From: Halodesulfovibrio marinisediminis DSM 17456
GTDB taxonomy: Bacteria > Desulfobacterota > Desulfovibrionia > Desulfovibrionales > Desulfovibrionaceae
NCBI RefSeq assembly: GCF_900129975.1
Contig: NZ_FSRG01000006.1
Coordinates: forward strand, 248,001 to 312,000
DNA length: 64,000 nucleotides
Direction of reading: 5' to 3'
The translations under genes and the position numbers were made by a program. Shown here in pieces: positions 27,091-34,687 of this stretch; the first letter of the stretch is position 1; each line of letters starts with the position of its first letter. The notes below the pieces were generated by a model. That model made no database searches. It was not told the DNA's origin and was given only the letters and a program-made list of their open reading frames with translations.

Positions 27091-27561
27091 TTAAGCCCGA
27101 ATAACCTGATGAGACATCCAAAGAGGCGACTCTGACTCATCATGTTCCGGACTCGCTGAATCTAAGGAGCCTGAGTCTGCATTAGCCCATTGATATGCTT
27201 CGAGTGCAAAATCAATAAAGCTTTCAAACAGAGTCAGAAACTCAATCTGACCCAAGGTATCCAACCTTTCTTTACCCCACAGGATAATCTTATTGTCAGA
27301 TGAAAGATGCATTACCGGAGCCCATTCTGTTGTCATCGCATTAAAACGAAGTAACTCATTCATTTTCTGTAGCGCATTATCCTCTCCTAGCTCAGCAATA
27401 GAGCAAAAGAAAAAAACAACATCATCATTTGGGCATCCAATGTTGATAGCAACCTTATCATCAACAGTAATTATGTAGGCACCGGACTCTGTGCTCTCCA
27501 TCCCAGACATGTCTAAGTTGGCCAACACTTCCTGCATCAACCCATTAAACTTTTTATTCAT
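27091..27561 (-). CDS. T3SS class I effector chaperone (CesT/SicP-like) for the tyrosine phosphatase
   Basis: About 156 residues. Small, acidic (C-terminal tail SGSLDSASPEHDESES), with the alpha-beta pattern of CesT-family chaperones: an N-terminal helix (FNGLMQEVLANLDM), strands YIITVDDKVAINIGC and DVVFFFCSIAEL, and a C-terminal helix. The ATG at 27561 is preferred because GGTGAT stands before it; another ATG at 27576 abuts the effector stop codon and is possible. Its position directly behind the phosphatase effector gene is the usual one for a dedicated chaperone (as with SicP/SptP or SycH/YopH). Confidence 0.75.
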   Translation of the reverse strand: MNKKFNGLMQEVLANLDMSGMESTESGAYIITVDDKVAINIGCPNDDVVFFFCSIAELGEDNALQKMNELLRFNAMTTEWAPVMHLSSDNKIILWGKERLDTLGQIEFLTLFESFIDFALEAYQWANADSGSLDSASPEHDESESPLWMSHQVIRA

Positions 27562-27576
27562 TGTATCACCAACCAT

Positions 27577-29226
27577 CTATGCCCCCAGTAACATGTGCGC
27601 GTAATCTAATAAAAGCTTCGCCTGTTCTTGTGTCTGAACAAAAGCAGCACCACGAGACTGGCGACCATCTGCGATTACATCAAGCACTTTATCATTTGCA
27701 TTTTCTGGTGTTAATTCCCCAGAAGCAAACATATCATTTAATGCAAGCGCACTATAAACAGTACCAGTTCGCCCTACACCTGCAGTACAATGAACAGCTA
27801 AGGTGCCATCAACCCCCTTCTGAGCATCCTTTACCAACCCAACAATTTTATGAAGCTCTTTTGGTGTAACAGCGCCATGATCAGGCCAGCCTTTATAATG
27901 GATTGCCCTCAATTGTGTATCGCCATTACGACCTTCCACAAGAAAATCATCTACATGTACGCCATCTTGTGTAGCAAATTTACTTTGCGGACTAACTGAA
28001 ACTTGTGAAAAGTTTTTAGGCTCATCAGGACGGTATTGTGGAATCTTGCGCTGTTGAACATCGCTATCACGAGTCAAATCAAGAATCGTTGTTACATTTT
28101 TCTCATCGACCATTGACCAAAACTCATTTTGCGTATCCTTCGTTATCAGACTCCCGTCCCTCCTCCTCGTTTCCTGCATTGGAGCCTGAGTCGCAATACC
28201 GTATTCTTTCCCATTAAGTGTAATATGGTTGGCATTAATCAACTTAGACGTCTGCACAAGGGTTTCAACCGGTGGCTTGATATCTTTATAACGACACTCG
28301 GCCGTCATTGCTGAACTCGTATCATAAAATCTCGACCTAGCTCCAGGTGCCATGATCTGATTACCTTGTTCACCTAATCGATCAACAATCATCGGCGTCA
28401 TAGCAGTGCGAAATTCATTATTTAGTAAAGCCGGCCCGTTAAGCATGGTAACGGTTGCATCAGTGCTTGCAAAACGTGAGGTAGATTGCATCCCCACAGA
28501 ATGTTGCATCTGCCGCACTGCAGAAGATTTCGGAGGTAATTCAGGAGCATGTGCCTGCATGCGCTTCACTGCATCGCTCTTTGGAGGTCTAGCAGGCGCA
28601 CCATGTGGCGGCACTGGCGGAGCTGGAAGTTCACGCCCCTGCATCTTCACAGCATCACTCTTTGGAGGCCGTGCAGGTGCGCCATGTGGCGGTACTGGTG
28701 GTGGCGGTAACTCACGCCCCTGCATTGGGTTTGCAGTATTATTCTTAGTACCGTGTGGTGGCACTGGCGGAGCTGGCAAATCACGTCCTTGCATTGGATT
28801 CACAGTATTCCCCCTAGAACCATGTGGAGGGACAGGGGGCGCCTTTACAAGAGTTGGGCGATCTGAAGCTGCGGACAGCAGCTCAAGCGCTTCATTATGA
28901 GTAAGCTTATTGTCCGTTATAGCCATCAACCTCCCCTCAGTTGATGCTACAAGGTGGCCTGACCGAAGAGCAGACTCTGGAATAAATTTATCTTTCAAAA
29001 AACTGACCACCTTGTCGGCAAAAGCTTTTTGAGTTGCTTCAGTTTTAGAACTTAAATTGTTCCGTCGAAAAATTTTTTCTACAGCACCGCCTTGGGCGTC
29101 GCTCTTTCCCTTTACTTCCTGCTTACTACCAAGACTAAAACGTCCAACCTCATCACCTCGCCCCTGCGCCACTTGCGATTGCACCTGCGCCTGAAAAGCA
29201 CTCATCCCGTTATTTGTTACAGGCAT
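27577..29226 (-). CDS. T3SS effector: protein tyrosine phosphatase with proline-rich repeats (YopH/SptP-like)
   Basis: 549 residues. The first ~115 residues resemble a secretion and chaperone-binding region (Gln/Ser-rich start, then helices). Four proline-rich repeats follow (about 128-235; core PPVPPHG). The catalytic domain covers about 290-545 and has every tyrosine phosphatase signature: WPDHG (WPD loop, near 446), VHCTAGVGRTG (P-loop with nucleophilic Cys near 478) and a Q-loop QTQEQ near 528. It should be injected into a eukaryotic cell and remove phosphate from tyrosines; the PxVPP repeats could bind SH3-type host domains. The SD is GAGGGG. The gene for its likely chaperone follows with no gap. 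No GTPase-activating domain like that of SptP is visible. Confidence 0.9.
   Translation of the reverse strand: MPVTNNGMSAFQAQVQSQVAQGRGDEVGRFSLGSKQEVKGKSDAQGGAVEKIFRRNNLSSKTEATQKAFADKVVSFLKDKFIPESALRSGHLVASTEGRLMAITDNKLTHNEALELLSAASDRPTLVKAPPVPPHGSRGNTVNPMQGRDLPAPPVPPHGTKNNTANPMQGRELPPPPVPPHGAPARPPKSDAVKMQGRELPAPPVPPHGAPARPPKSDAVKRMQAHAPELPPKSSAVRQMQHSVGMQSTSRFASTDATVTMLNGPALLNNEFRTAMTPMIVDRLGEQGNQIMAPGARSRFYDTSSAMTAECRYKDIKPPVETLVQTSKLINANHITLNGKEYGIATQAPMQETRRRDGSLITKDTQNEFWSMVDEKNVTTILDLTRDSDVQQRKIPQYRPDEPKNFSQVSVSPQSKFATQDGVHVDDFLVEGRNGDTQLRAIHYKGWPDHGAVTPKELHKIVGLVKDAQKGVDGTLAVHCTAGVGRTGTVYSALALNDMFASGELTPENANDKVLDVIADGRQSRGAAFVQTQEQAKLLLDYAHMLLGA
28530..28840 (-). repeat. Proline-rich coding repeats in the phosphatase effector
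   Basis: Four in-frame units, each starting PPVPPHG, with two spacer types: one pair continues GNTVNPMQGRDLP / NNTANPMQGRELP, the other APARPPKSDAVK. The pairs are near copies at DNA level, suggesting recent unit duplication. Confidence 0.85.
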
Positions 29227-29366
29227 AACATCCCCTCAATATAACAGTTATTGATTAACACCTGTCCGCACCACTTAACCAACTAAAAAATATTTACTAT
29301 TTTTAAATTTAAAAGTTGTAACGATATGCCTACCTGTATCTCGAACGGTAGCCATACCGAAGGTTG
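29227..29366. other. Short AT-rich gap between the two effector units
   Basis: 140 bases without a gene. It probably holds the promoter of the phosphatase-chaperone pair. No sigma-54 or convincing sigma-70 signal was found. Confidence 0.35.
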
Positions 29367-29828
29367 TTAAATACGAATGGCAGCCTGTTGTAAAAATCCT
29401 ACATCAGCAGTAACGTCAGAGACTCCTTGTTCTTCATCAACTGCAGCAAGTTGCTTTTTCCAATAGTCTGCCGCACCAAGAAAATCGGAAAAATACTCTT
29501 CAATATCTGCCACACTCTCAAATGGTACCGTAAACATCTGTTGGAGGCTCAGGTAACCTGTCTGGTCATCAACAGAAAGTGTGCCGCCAGCTGTTAAAGC
29601 CCACATGTAGTTCCCCTGCAATAACTGCAATAAAAAAGTTGCATCTTCACAAGGAACAGGGGCGATGTATGCTGATGTTATAAGTAGCTCCTCTTCTTCA
29701 AGGAGAGAAAATACTATATGCATATCTTCAATAACAACACCTGCCTGCATGGTCTCATCCAAAACAAGATCCGTCTTGATAATTTCACCAAGGTAATTCA
29801 ATACATCTTGAGTGTGTTCAATAATCAT
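29367..29828 (-). CDS. T3SS class I chaperone (CesT-like) for the 820-residue putative effector
   Basis: 153 residues, strongly acidic. It has the CesT chaperone pattern: N-terminal helix (TQDVLNYLGEIIK), strands GVVIEDMHIVFSLLEEEELLIT, the typical LLQLLQGNYMWALTAGGTLSVDDQTGYLSLQQ segment (cf. 'LL.AN.......G..L.L...G.L.L' in this family), and a C-terminal helix. An AGGAGATGATAA sequence precedes the ATG. It starts 10 bases after the stop of the large putative effector gene, so the two are translated together. Confidence 0.82.
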   Translation of the reverse strand: MIIEHTQDVLNYLGEIIKTDLVLDETMQAGVVIEDMHIVFSLLEEEELLITSAYIAPVPCEDATFLLQLLQGNYMWALTAGGTLSVDDQTGYLSLQQMFTVPFESVADIEEYFSDFLGAADYWKKQLAAVDEEQGVSDVTADVGFLQQAAIRI

Positions 29829-29838
29829 TTATCATCTC

Positions 29839-32301
29839 CTAAAGTGGTCTATCTACCAACGCAGCTTCTGTTGTCACACGTTCAATTACGGGATTATTCT
29901 CTGCTTCACCCGCAAAACTAACTCTAAAGCGAGCAGTGAGAACCAAAGACAAGTCGTCAGTCCTCTGGTCAGATGAAGCTGTTATACCGTATTTATCACC
30001 CTGAGTTGAAATGGAGAGTGCCCCTTTCATTGTACTGCGTTGCTGTAAAAGATGCATATGAGCCTCATTCAAGGGTTTATCCATCCCAGCCCAGGAACTT
30101 TGCAGTATCCCTTCAACATTTTGATACGCTACACGAGTAACCAGTCGAGCACGATCAGGGCCGCCAAGAACTTCGATAAGCTTTCTGTATGCTACAGCTA
30201 TTCCCTCATCAGTCTTAGACTTTGGCTTAATAAGCTCACCATCAACCTTTAGTCCGTCGCGAGCAAAGTCCACAATAAAATCTCTGGAGATTCCAGAAAG
30301 ATCATCTCCCTCAACCCCTTTTGGGTTCCAGAATTCTTTTGGCGTCGTCTGTAAATCTTCGAGGAGATTCTTTTCAACTTCAGACTGAACATTGTAGTTA
30401 CCATGGCCAACGCCGCTGTTGCTAAGCCACTCAGAAGCATTGTTGCCTGCTGTATGAACAATGCACCCACGCTCTTTGTCGGTTACAGTCGCAAACTCAT
30501 TTCCTGAAAGTTTTTGCAGATTGCCAACACCGTTTGCACCGAGTAATTCAAGCGGGATTTCGCGCATCATAAATTTAGCGCCCAATTCACTCTTAAGCGT
30601 GTCGATAGTTGAGAGCTGTCTCTCAAAATTTGGAAATCCTCCAGTTGCTCCTCCAAGCAAATCCTGCTCCTTGAAGCCAAATGTCTCTGCCACTGCAACA
30701 AAACGATAAACAGCTCCCATAGAAACCGAATCCAGATTCTCAAGCCCCTTCTGAATATCTCCCATAAAAGCTTTCATGGAATCAGACTTTATCAGCTTGC
30801 TAAAACTTGCCTTAAGCGCTTCCGGTGCAATATCATTTTTTTCTGCAAAGCTAAGTACAGTCTTATCCAACACACTCCGCATTCGATCAAAAGTATCGGC
30901 TGCGCCAGAATCATCAGGACGAATAACAATACTGGCTTCCATCGCTGTGAGAAGTTTTGCAAACGACATTACATCGTTTTCGGTTACAGTATCTTTTGCT
31001 GGCAAGTCATGAATAAATTGAAGCAAAGAATTACCAAGCTCACTTGTATTCTTTCCGTTAAGAGCATCGAACGGCTTAAGTTCCGAAGAGCTCAATGCAA
31101 CTTCATCCCCCAACCGAATATCAAGATTATCGTACTGAGAAGAAAGCTTATGCATTAAAGCCTTAATCTTCTCTTTCTCAGGAGCAGCCGCTCGCATATC
31201 TTCAAGACCGGCAAGAGCCTTCTTGCAATTCTGATACATGCGACTAAGTCCTACCGCTGTTTCTTTATCGGTAGGGCTACCCGCATTAAGTGTATCTGCA
31301 AGCTTAGGGCTGGAGGCCACTGCTTTATGACAAAGCTCCTTAAACTCTTTCCTCAACTGGGAAGGAATAGTTGCCTCCCGTTTCCCTGTTTCACCGGCAT
31401 GACACACCTTTGCCCAACTTCTTTTTATTAACTTCCCGATATCAGAGAATTTAAGACCACGACTTCCAACTCCACCCTCTGGATTTCTATTAAATAACTT
31501 TGAAAGAGCTGCGCCATGAGACTCCATCTTTAAAAGGATGCGATCAGAAACCGCTCCAGTTGAATCATGAAGCGCACCGTATAAAAGAGAACCTTTCCCC
31601 CCTGGAAGACTCAAATCAATACCACGGTGTTGATTCGCTCTCTGCCCTTCCTTCGCGTATGGTGAAGTACGCGCATATCCACCTACAGAGCTGTCCAAAA
31701 AATTCTTTAAGCGATTACCCGAATCTTCAATCACAAAAGAAGAATTTGGTGCAGCACCAGATTTTGTCTGTCCTTTTGCAAGCAAAAAAGTCATTAAATC
31801 TTTTATAGTCTCATCATTGGCAGCAACTTTTTCTCCGGAAAGAACAGACTGATAAACATCGTTACCACGGCTGACACTCGCTGAAAGAAGCTTAGTAGCG
31901 AGCTCTTTAAACATCCCTTGCCCCGCTTCACTCATTTCCCAGCGATTTCCATGCTGATTGCGTACCTGATTTGCGACGCTGCGAAGCTCACCTTTTGTAA
32001 GAGAAGAAATATCAACACGCTGATGCACATTTTCTGGGGGGATAGGGACAGTAATGCTCCCCGCGCTCATTGGCTTTGGTCCATCAGCACGGATAGGTGA
32101 TGCAGAGTTCACTTTTACTGCTCCCAAGTCTGCTCGAGGCACTTCCTGCTGCCCCTGCTGCCGACGAATTCGCGGCAAGCTAGCTATGAAACGACTAAGT
32201 AAACCAGCACCGCGTGAAGACTGCTGTGTCGCGGTAGGCTCCTGAGAAGAATTCAACTGCTGATGCTGAACGGCAACACCAGTACTATTTATGACTGTCA
32301 T
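29839..32301 (-). CDS. Putative large T3SS effector, unknown function
   Basis: 820 residues. The N-terminus (MTVINSTGVAVQHQQLNSSQ) is Ser/Thr/Gln-rich and disordered, as in T3SS substrates, and a basic segment follows (IASLPRIRRQQ). The body is mostly helical. Notable stretches are RGIDLSLPGGKGSLLYGAL and RILLKMESHGAALSKLF (about 228-275), which look like beta hairpins, and a C-terminal part with GHGNYNVQSEVEKNLLEDLQ. I do not recognise the fold or a catalytic motif. AAGGAG lies 7 bases before the ATG. A CesT-like chaperone gene follows at once, which is the main evidence that this is a secreted effector. It has no membrane segment that would make it a translocator. Confidence 0.65.
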   Translation of the reverse strand: MTVINSTGVAVQHQQLNSSQEPTATQQSSRGAGLLSRFIASLPRIRRQQGQQEVPRADLGAVKVNSASPIRADGPKPMSAGSITVPIPPENVHQRVDISSLTKGELRSVANQVRNQHGNRWEMSEAGQGMFKELATKLLSASVSRGNDVYQSVLSGEKVAANDETIKDLMTFLLAKGQTKSGAAPNSSFVIEDSGNRLKNFLDSSVGGYARTSPYAKEGQRANQHRGIDLSLPGGKGSLLYGALHDSTGAVSDRILLKMESHGAALSKLFNRNPEGGVGSRGLKFSDIGKLIKRSWAKVCHAGETGKREATIPSQLRKEFKELCHKAVASSPKLADTLNAGSPTDKETAVGLSRMYQNCKKALAGLEDMRAAAPEKEKIKALMHKLSSQYDNLDIRLGDEVALSSSELKPFDALNGKNTSELGNSLLQFIHDLPAKDTVTENDVMSFAKLLTAMEASIVIRPDDSGAADTFDRMRSVLDKTVLSFAEKNDIAPEALKASFSKLIKSDSMKAFMGDIQKGLENLDSVSMGAVYRFVAVAETFGFKEQDLLGGATGGFPNFERQLSTIDTLKSELGAKFMMREIPLELLGANGVGNLQKLSGNEFATVTDKERGCIVHTAGNNASEWLSNSGVGHGNYNVQSEVEKNLLEDLQTTPKEFWNPKGVEGDDLSGISRDFIVDFARDGLKVDGELIKPKSKTDEGIAVAYRKLIEVLGGPDRARLVTRVAYQNVEGILQSSWAGMDKPLNEAHMHLLQQRSTMKGALSISTQGDKYGITASSDQRTDDLSLVLTARFRVSFAGEAENNPVIERVTTEAALVDRPL

Positions 32302-32471
32302 GATACGCTCCTTGCGGCATTACCCTTGAATATCTTGTTAACTGTGTTGCAAAGTATAGTGCAGAGGATGTGCCTTTCATTAAAAAAACATTAATATCAA
32401 GACATTAAACTAAGAAACTTACTATTTAAGACAAATAGGTATTGAAAATGCCCCAAAAGGCCATAGGGAAG

Positions 32472-32498
32472 AATGCCAATTTAGTTGGCATTTTTTTG
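32472..32498. terminator. Hairpin between sctU and the effector units
   Basis: AATGCCAA pairs with TTGGCATT. The long T run lies on the plus-strand side; on the minus strand only ATTCTT follows. It may act as a moderate terminator behind sctU. Confidence 0.5.
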
Positions 32499-32501
32499 TC
32501 T

Positions 32502-33536
32502 CTACCGCAACGAATGTACCCAGCGCAGCACCTCGGCAACAGGTTTTATATACTCTTTCGGAATATAAGCCCCTTCGGTACTATCTGCATAAAGCCCACG
32601 GGCAAGAGAAACATTCTGCATAATAGGAATATCCTCCTGCTTGGCAATATCGATCATCCGCAATGCTAAGCCCCCCTCCCCCTTACAAAGAACCAGCGGA
32701 AGTGGCGTCTCTTCTTCGTCATACATGATCCCAACTGCATAATGTGTAGGGTTTGTAACTAACACATCCGCCTTGCGTACCTTTGCTGCAGAATCTGACA
32801 TAACCATCTCCTGATGCAATTGTTTGCGTTGCCCCTTAATCTGAGGATCACCTTCCGACTCTTTGTACTCCTGCTTTACTTCGTCTTTTGTCATCATAAG
32901 CCCTTTTATATACTGCCATCGCTGGAATAAGTAATCTCCAACAGCAAGTACTACAAAAACAGGCACTAAATATTGCATAAATTGCTTTGCCAGCACTCCT
33001 GCAAGTACAATGGGAGCAGAAGGCCCAACCTCTACAGCGAGTAATAATGATGCCAAGTTTTTTTCAACAATCACCCAAATGACACCACCAATTGCAAAAA
33101 CCTTTATTAGTGATTTCAGAAACTCAACTGCATTTTTTATTGAAAATGTTTTACTAAACCATTGCTTCGGATTTAATTTATCAAGGGAAGGCATAGCAGC
33201 CTTCATAGAGAACAACACACCTACTTGTATAAATTGAAAAATCACACCGCAAAAGGCCGCAACTGAAATTACTATAACAGTAATTAGAGCAACTATATAA
33301 AAACACTTTTGCCAAACTACCTTCACTGCAAATTCAAATGGGTAGTTCATATAAAAAATGGGAATTTCAAAAAGAGCAGAAAACTGTTCGAAAAATGTAT
33401 CCGACAAAAACCACAAAAGTAAAAAAACGCCTGTTACACTCGCAGCTGAAGGAACTTCCTGACTTTTACATACATTGCCCTTGTTACGAGCATCTCGTAA
33501 CTTTTTCGCCGTCGGTTGTTCTGTTTTTTCACTCAT
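32502..33536 (-). CDS. sctU: T3SS export apparatus switch protein SctU (YscU/FlhB family)
   Basis: 344 residues from the ATG at 33536 (MSEKTEQPTAKKLRDARNKG, the canonical start of this family; a longer form would need a TTG at 33557). Four membrane helices occupy about 30-210. The cytoplasmic domain carries the self-cleavage site NPTH (VLVTNPTHYAVGIMYD, near 260), the hallmark of the substrate-specificity switch from needle to translocators. It lies 2 bases after sctT and is the last gene of the apparatus block. Confidence 0.95.
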   Translation of the reverse strand: MSEKTEQPTAKKLRDARNKGNVCKSQEVPSAASVTGVFLLLWFLSDTFFEQFSALFEIPIFYMNYPFEFAVKVVWQKCFYIVALITVIVISVAAFCGVIFQFIQVGVLFSMKAAMPSLDKLNPKQWFSKTFSIKNAVEFLKSLIKVFAIGGVIWVIVEKNLASLLLAVEVGPSAPIVLAGVLAKQFMQYLVPVFVVLAVGDYLFQRWQYIKGLMMTKDEVKQEYKESEGDPQIKGQRKQLHQEMVMSDSAAKVRKADVLVTNPTHYAVGIMYDEEETPLPLVLCKGEGGLALRMIDIAKQEDIPIMQNVSLARGLYADSTEGAYIPKEYIKPVAEVLRWVHSLR

Positions 33537-33538
33537 AC

Positions 33539-34366
33539 TTAAATTCCAGCGTCCCAATAAAGAACAGTCTTCATAAATGAAATGACTTCAGTAAAAGAAG
33601 TTCCTATGAAACGCACAAGAACAATGTAGTAAAGCACTATCAAAATAGAAACAGCGAGACTTTTTACTGCCATTGATAGAGAAAAAACATTTAGCTGTTG
33701 AGCAAACCTGTTTATTAAGCCAAGCCCTATATCAGAAAGTAGACATACGATGACCATTGGAGATGCAACTAGCAAAACCATCACCATAAATTCACTTAAT
33801 AATTTAGTGAAAAACAGAGTTAATACGGGATTTGATACATCCGGAAAGTAATGTACTGGAGACCAAACAACATAACTATTCAATAGTATCTGTATAAGTA
33901 GAACAAAGATTCCACTTGTAAAAAATAAATACACAACTGTTTGAAAGAAAAAAGAAGCAAGAGAAGACGCCTGCTCACCACTTAGCGGGTCACTTCCCTG
34001 AGACATCGCTGCTCCTCGCTGGTTATCGACCAGTTGTCCCGCACTTTGCATTGCCCAAAAGAAGAGGCCGGAGAGATACGCAAAGACAAAACCTAAAACT
34101 ACTTCTTTTAAAAGCAGTCCAAGAGTCCAAAACAACTTATAATAACCTGAGTAAACTGGAAGAGTGTCAAGTTCCGGCATTAGCGTGATGAGCAAAAAAG
34201 GAGCAAGGGTCAAAGCAACGCCATTACGTAGCACACCCGAAAGTACAACTCCTCCCATGAAAGGAGCTACCTGAAAGAAGATAAGCAATCTTGGAGCACA
34301 AAGACTGAAAAGTATTACATATTTTTCAAGGCGCTCAGGATCAATACCAAACTCAACCACATGCAT
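33539..34366 (-). CDS. sctT: T3SS export apparatus protein SctT (YscT/FliR family)
   Basis: 275 residues with about seven hydrophobic segments, usual for SctT. GEQASSLASFFFQTVVYLFFTSG and AAMSQGSDPLSGEQ match the FliR/YscT signature region. It forms part of the export gate with SctR and SctS. In the row sctV-S-T-U, as in other systems. Confidence 0.93.
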   Translation of the reverse strand: MHVVEFGIDPERLEKYVILFSLCAPRLLIFFQVAPFMGGVVLSGVLRNGVALTLAPFLLITLMPELDTLPVYSGYYKLFWTLGLLLKEVVLGFVFAYLSGLFFWAMQSAGQLVDNQRGAAMSQGSDPLSGEQASSLASFFFQTVVYLFFTSGIFVLLIQILLNSYVVWSPVHYFPDVSNPVLTLFFTKLLSEFMVMVLLVASPMVIVCLLSDIGLGLINRFAQQLNVFSLSMAVKSLAVSILIVLYYIVLVRFIGTSFTEVISFMKTVLYWDAGI

Positions 34367-34403
34367 TCCCGCCTAAAAAAACAGTCACTATACAATACAT
34401 ATG

Positions 34404-34676
34404 TCATTGCCTGATAATCAGATTGAACGAGTCAAACACCTGAAATGAAAATACATACATAGCCTTACCAAATGTAGTTGCACCAAAAAACAGGGTGGCA
34501 CATACACAAATAAGCTTGATGCCGAAACTTAATGTCTGCTCTTGAATCTGAGTGATAGCCTGAATCAAACTCAGCACCACACCGGCAATTGAAGCGACAA
34601 TGATTGGAGGCATAGAAATTTGCAACACAAGCAAAAGCGCCTGCGCTGCAAAATCAATTACGCTTTGTGACCCCAT
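34404..34676 (-). CDS. sctS: T3SS export apparatus protein SctS (YscS/FliQ family)
   Basis: 90 residues with two membrane helices and the conserved SLIQAITQIQEQTLSFGIKL block between them, typical of FliQ/YscS. Export-gate subunit. It lies 11 bases after sctV and 37 bases before sctT. Confidence 0.94.
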   Translation of the reverse strand: MGSQSVIDFAAQALLLVLQISMPPIIVASIAGVVLSLIQAITQIQEQTLSFGIKLICVCATLFFGATTFGKAMYVFSFQVFDSFNLIIRQ

Positions 34677-34687
34677 AACCCAGCCCC

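Noticed and set aside
28406-28900. Open frame of 164 codons on the plus strand rich in CGGTGGAG-type glycine repeats
   Set aside because: It is the antisense shadow of the proline-rich repeats of the phosphatase effector; it has no ribosome-binding site and ends within that gene.
32382-32400. Sigma-54-like site upstream of the 820-residue effector gene
   Set aside because: The minus-strand sequence near 32350-32370 (CTGCAC...TTTGCA) has the wrong spacing and lacks the GG pair.
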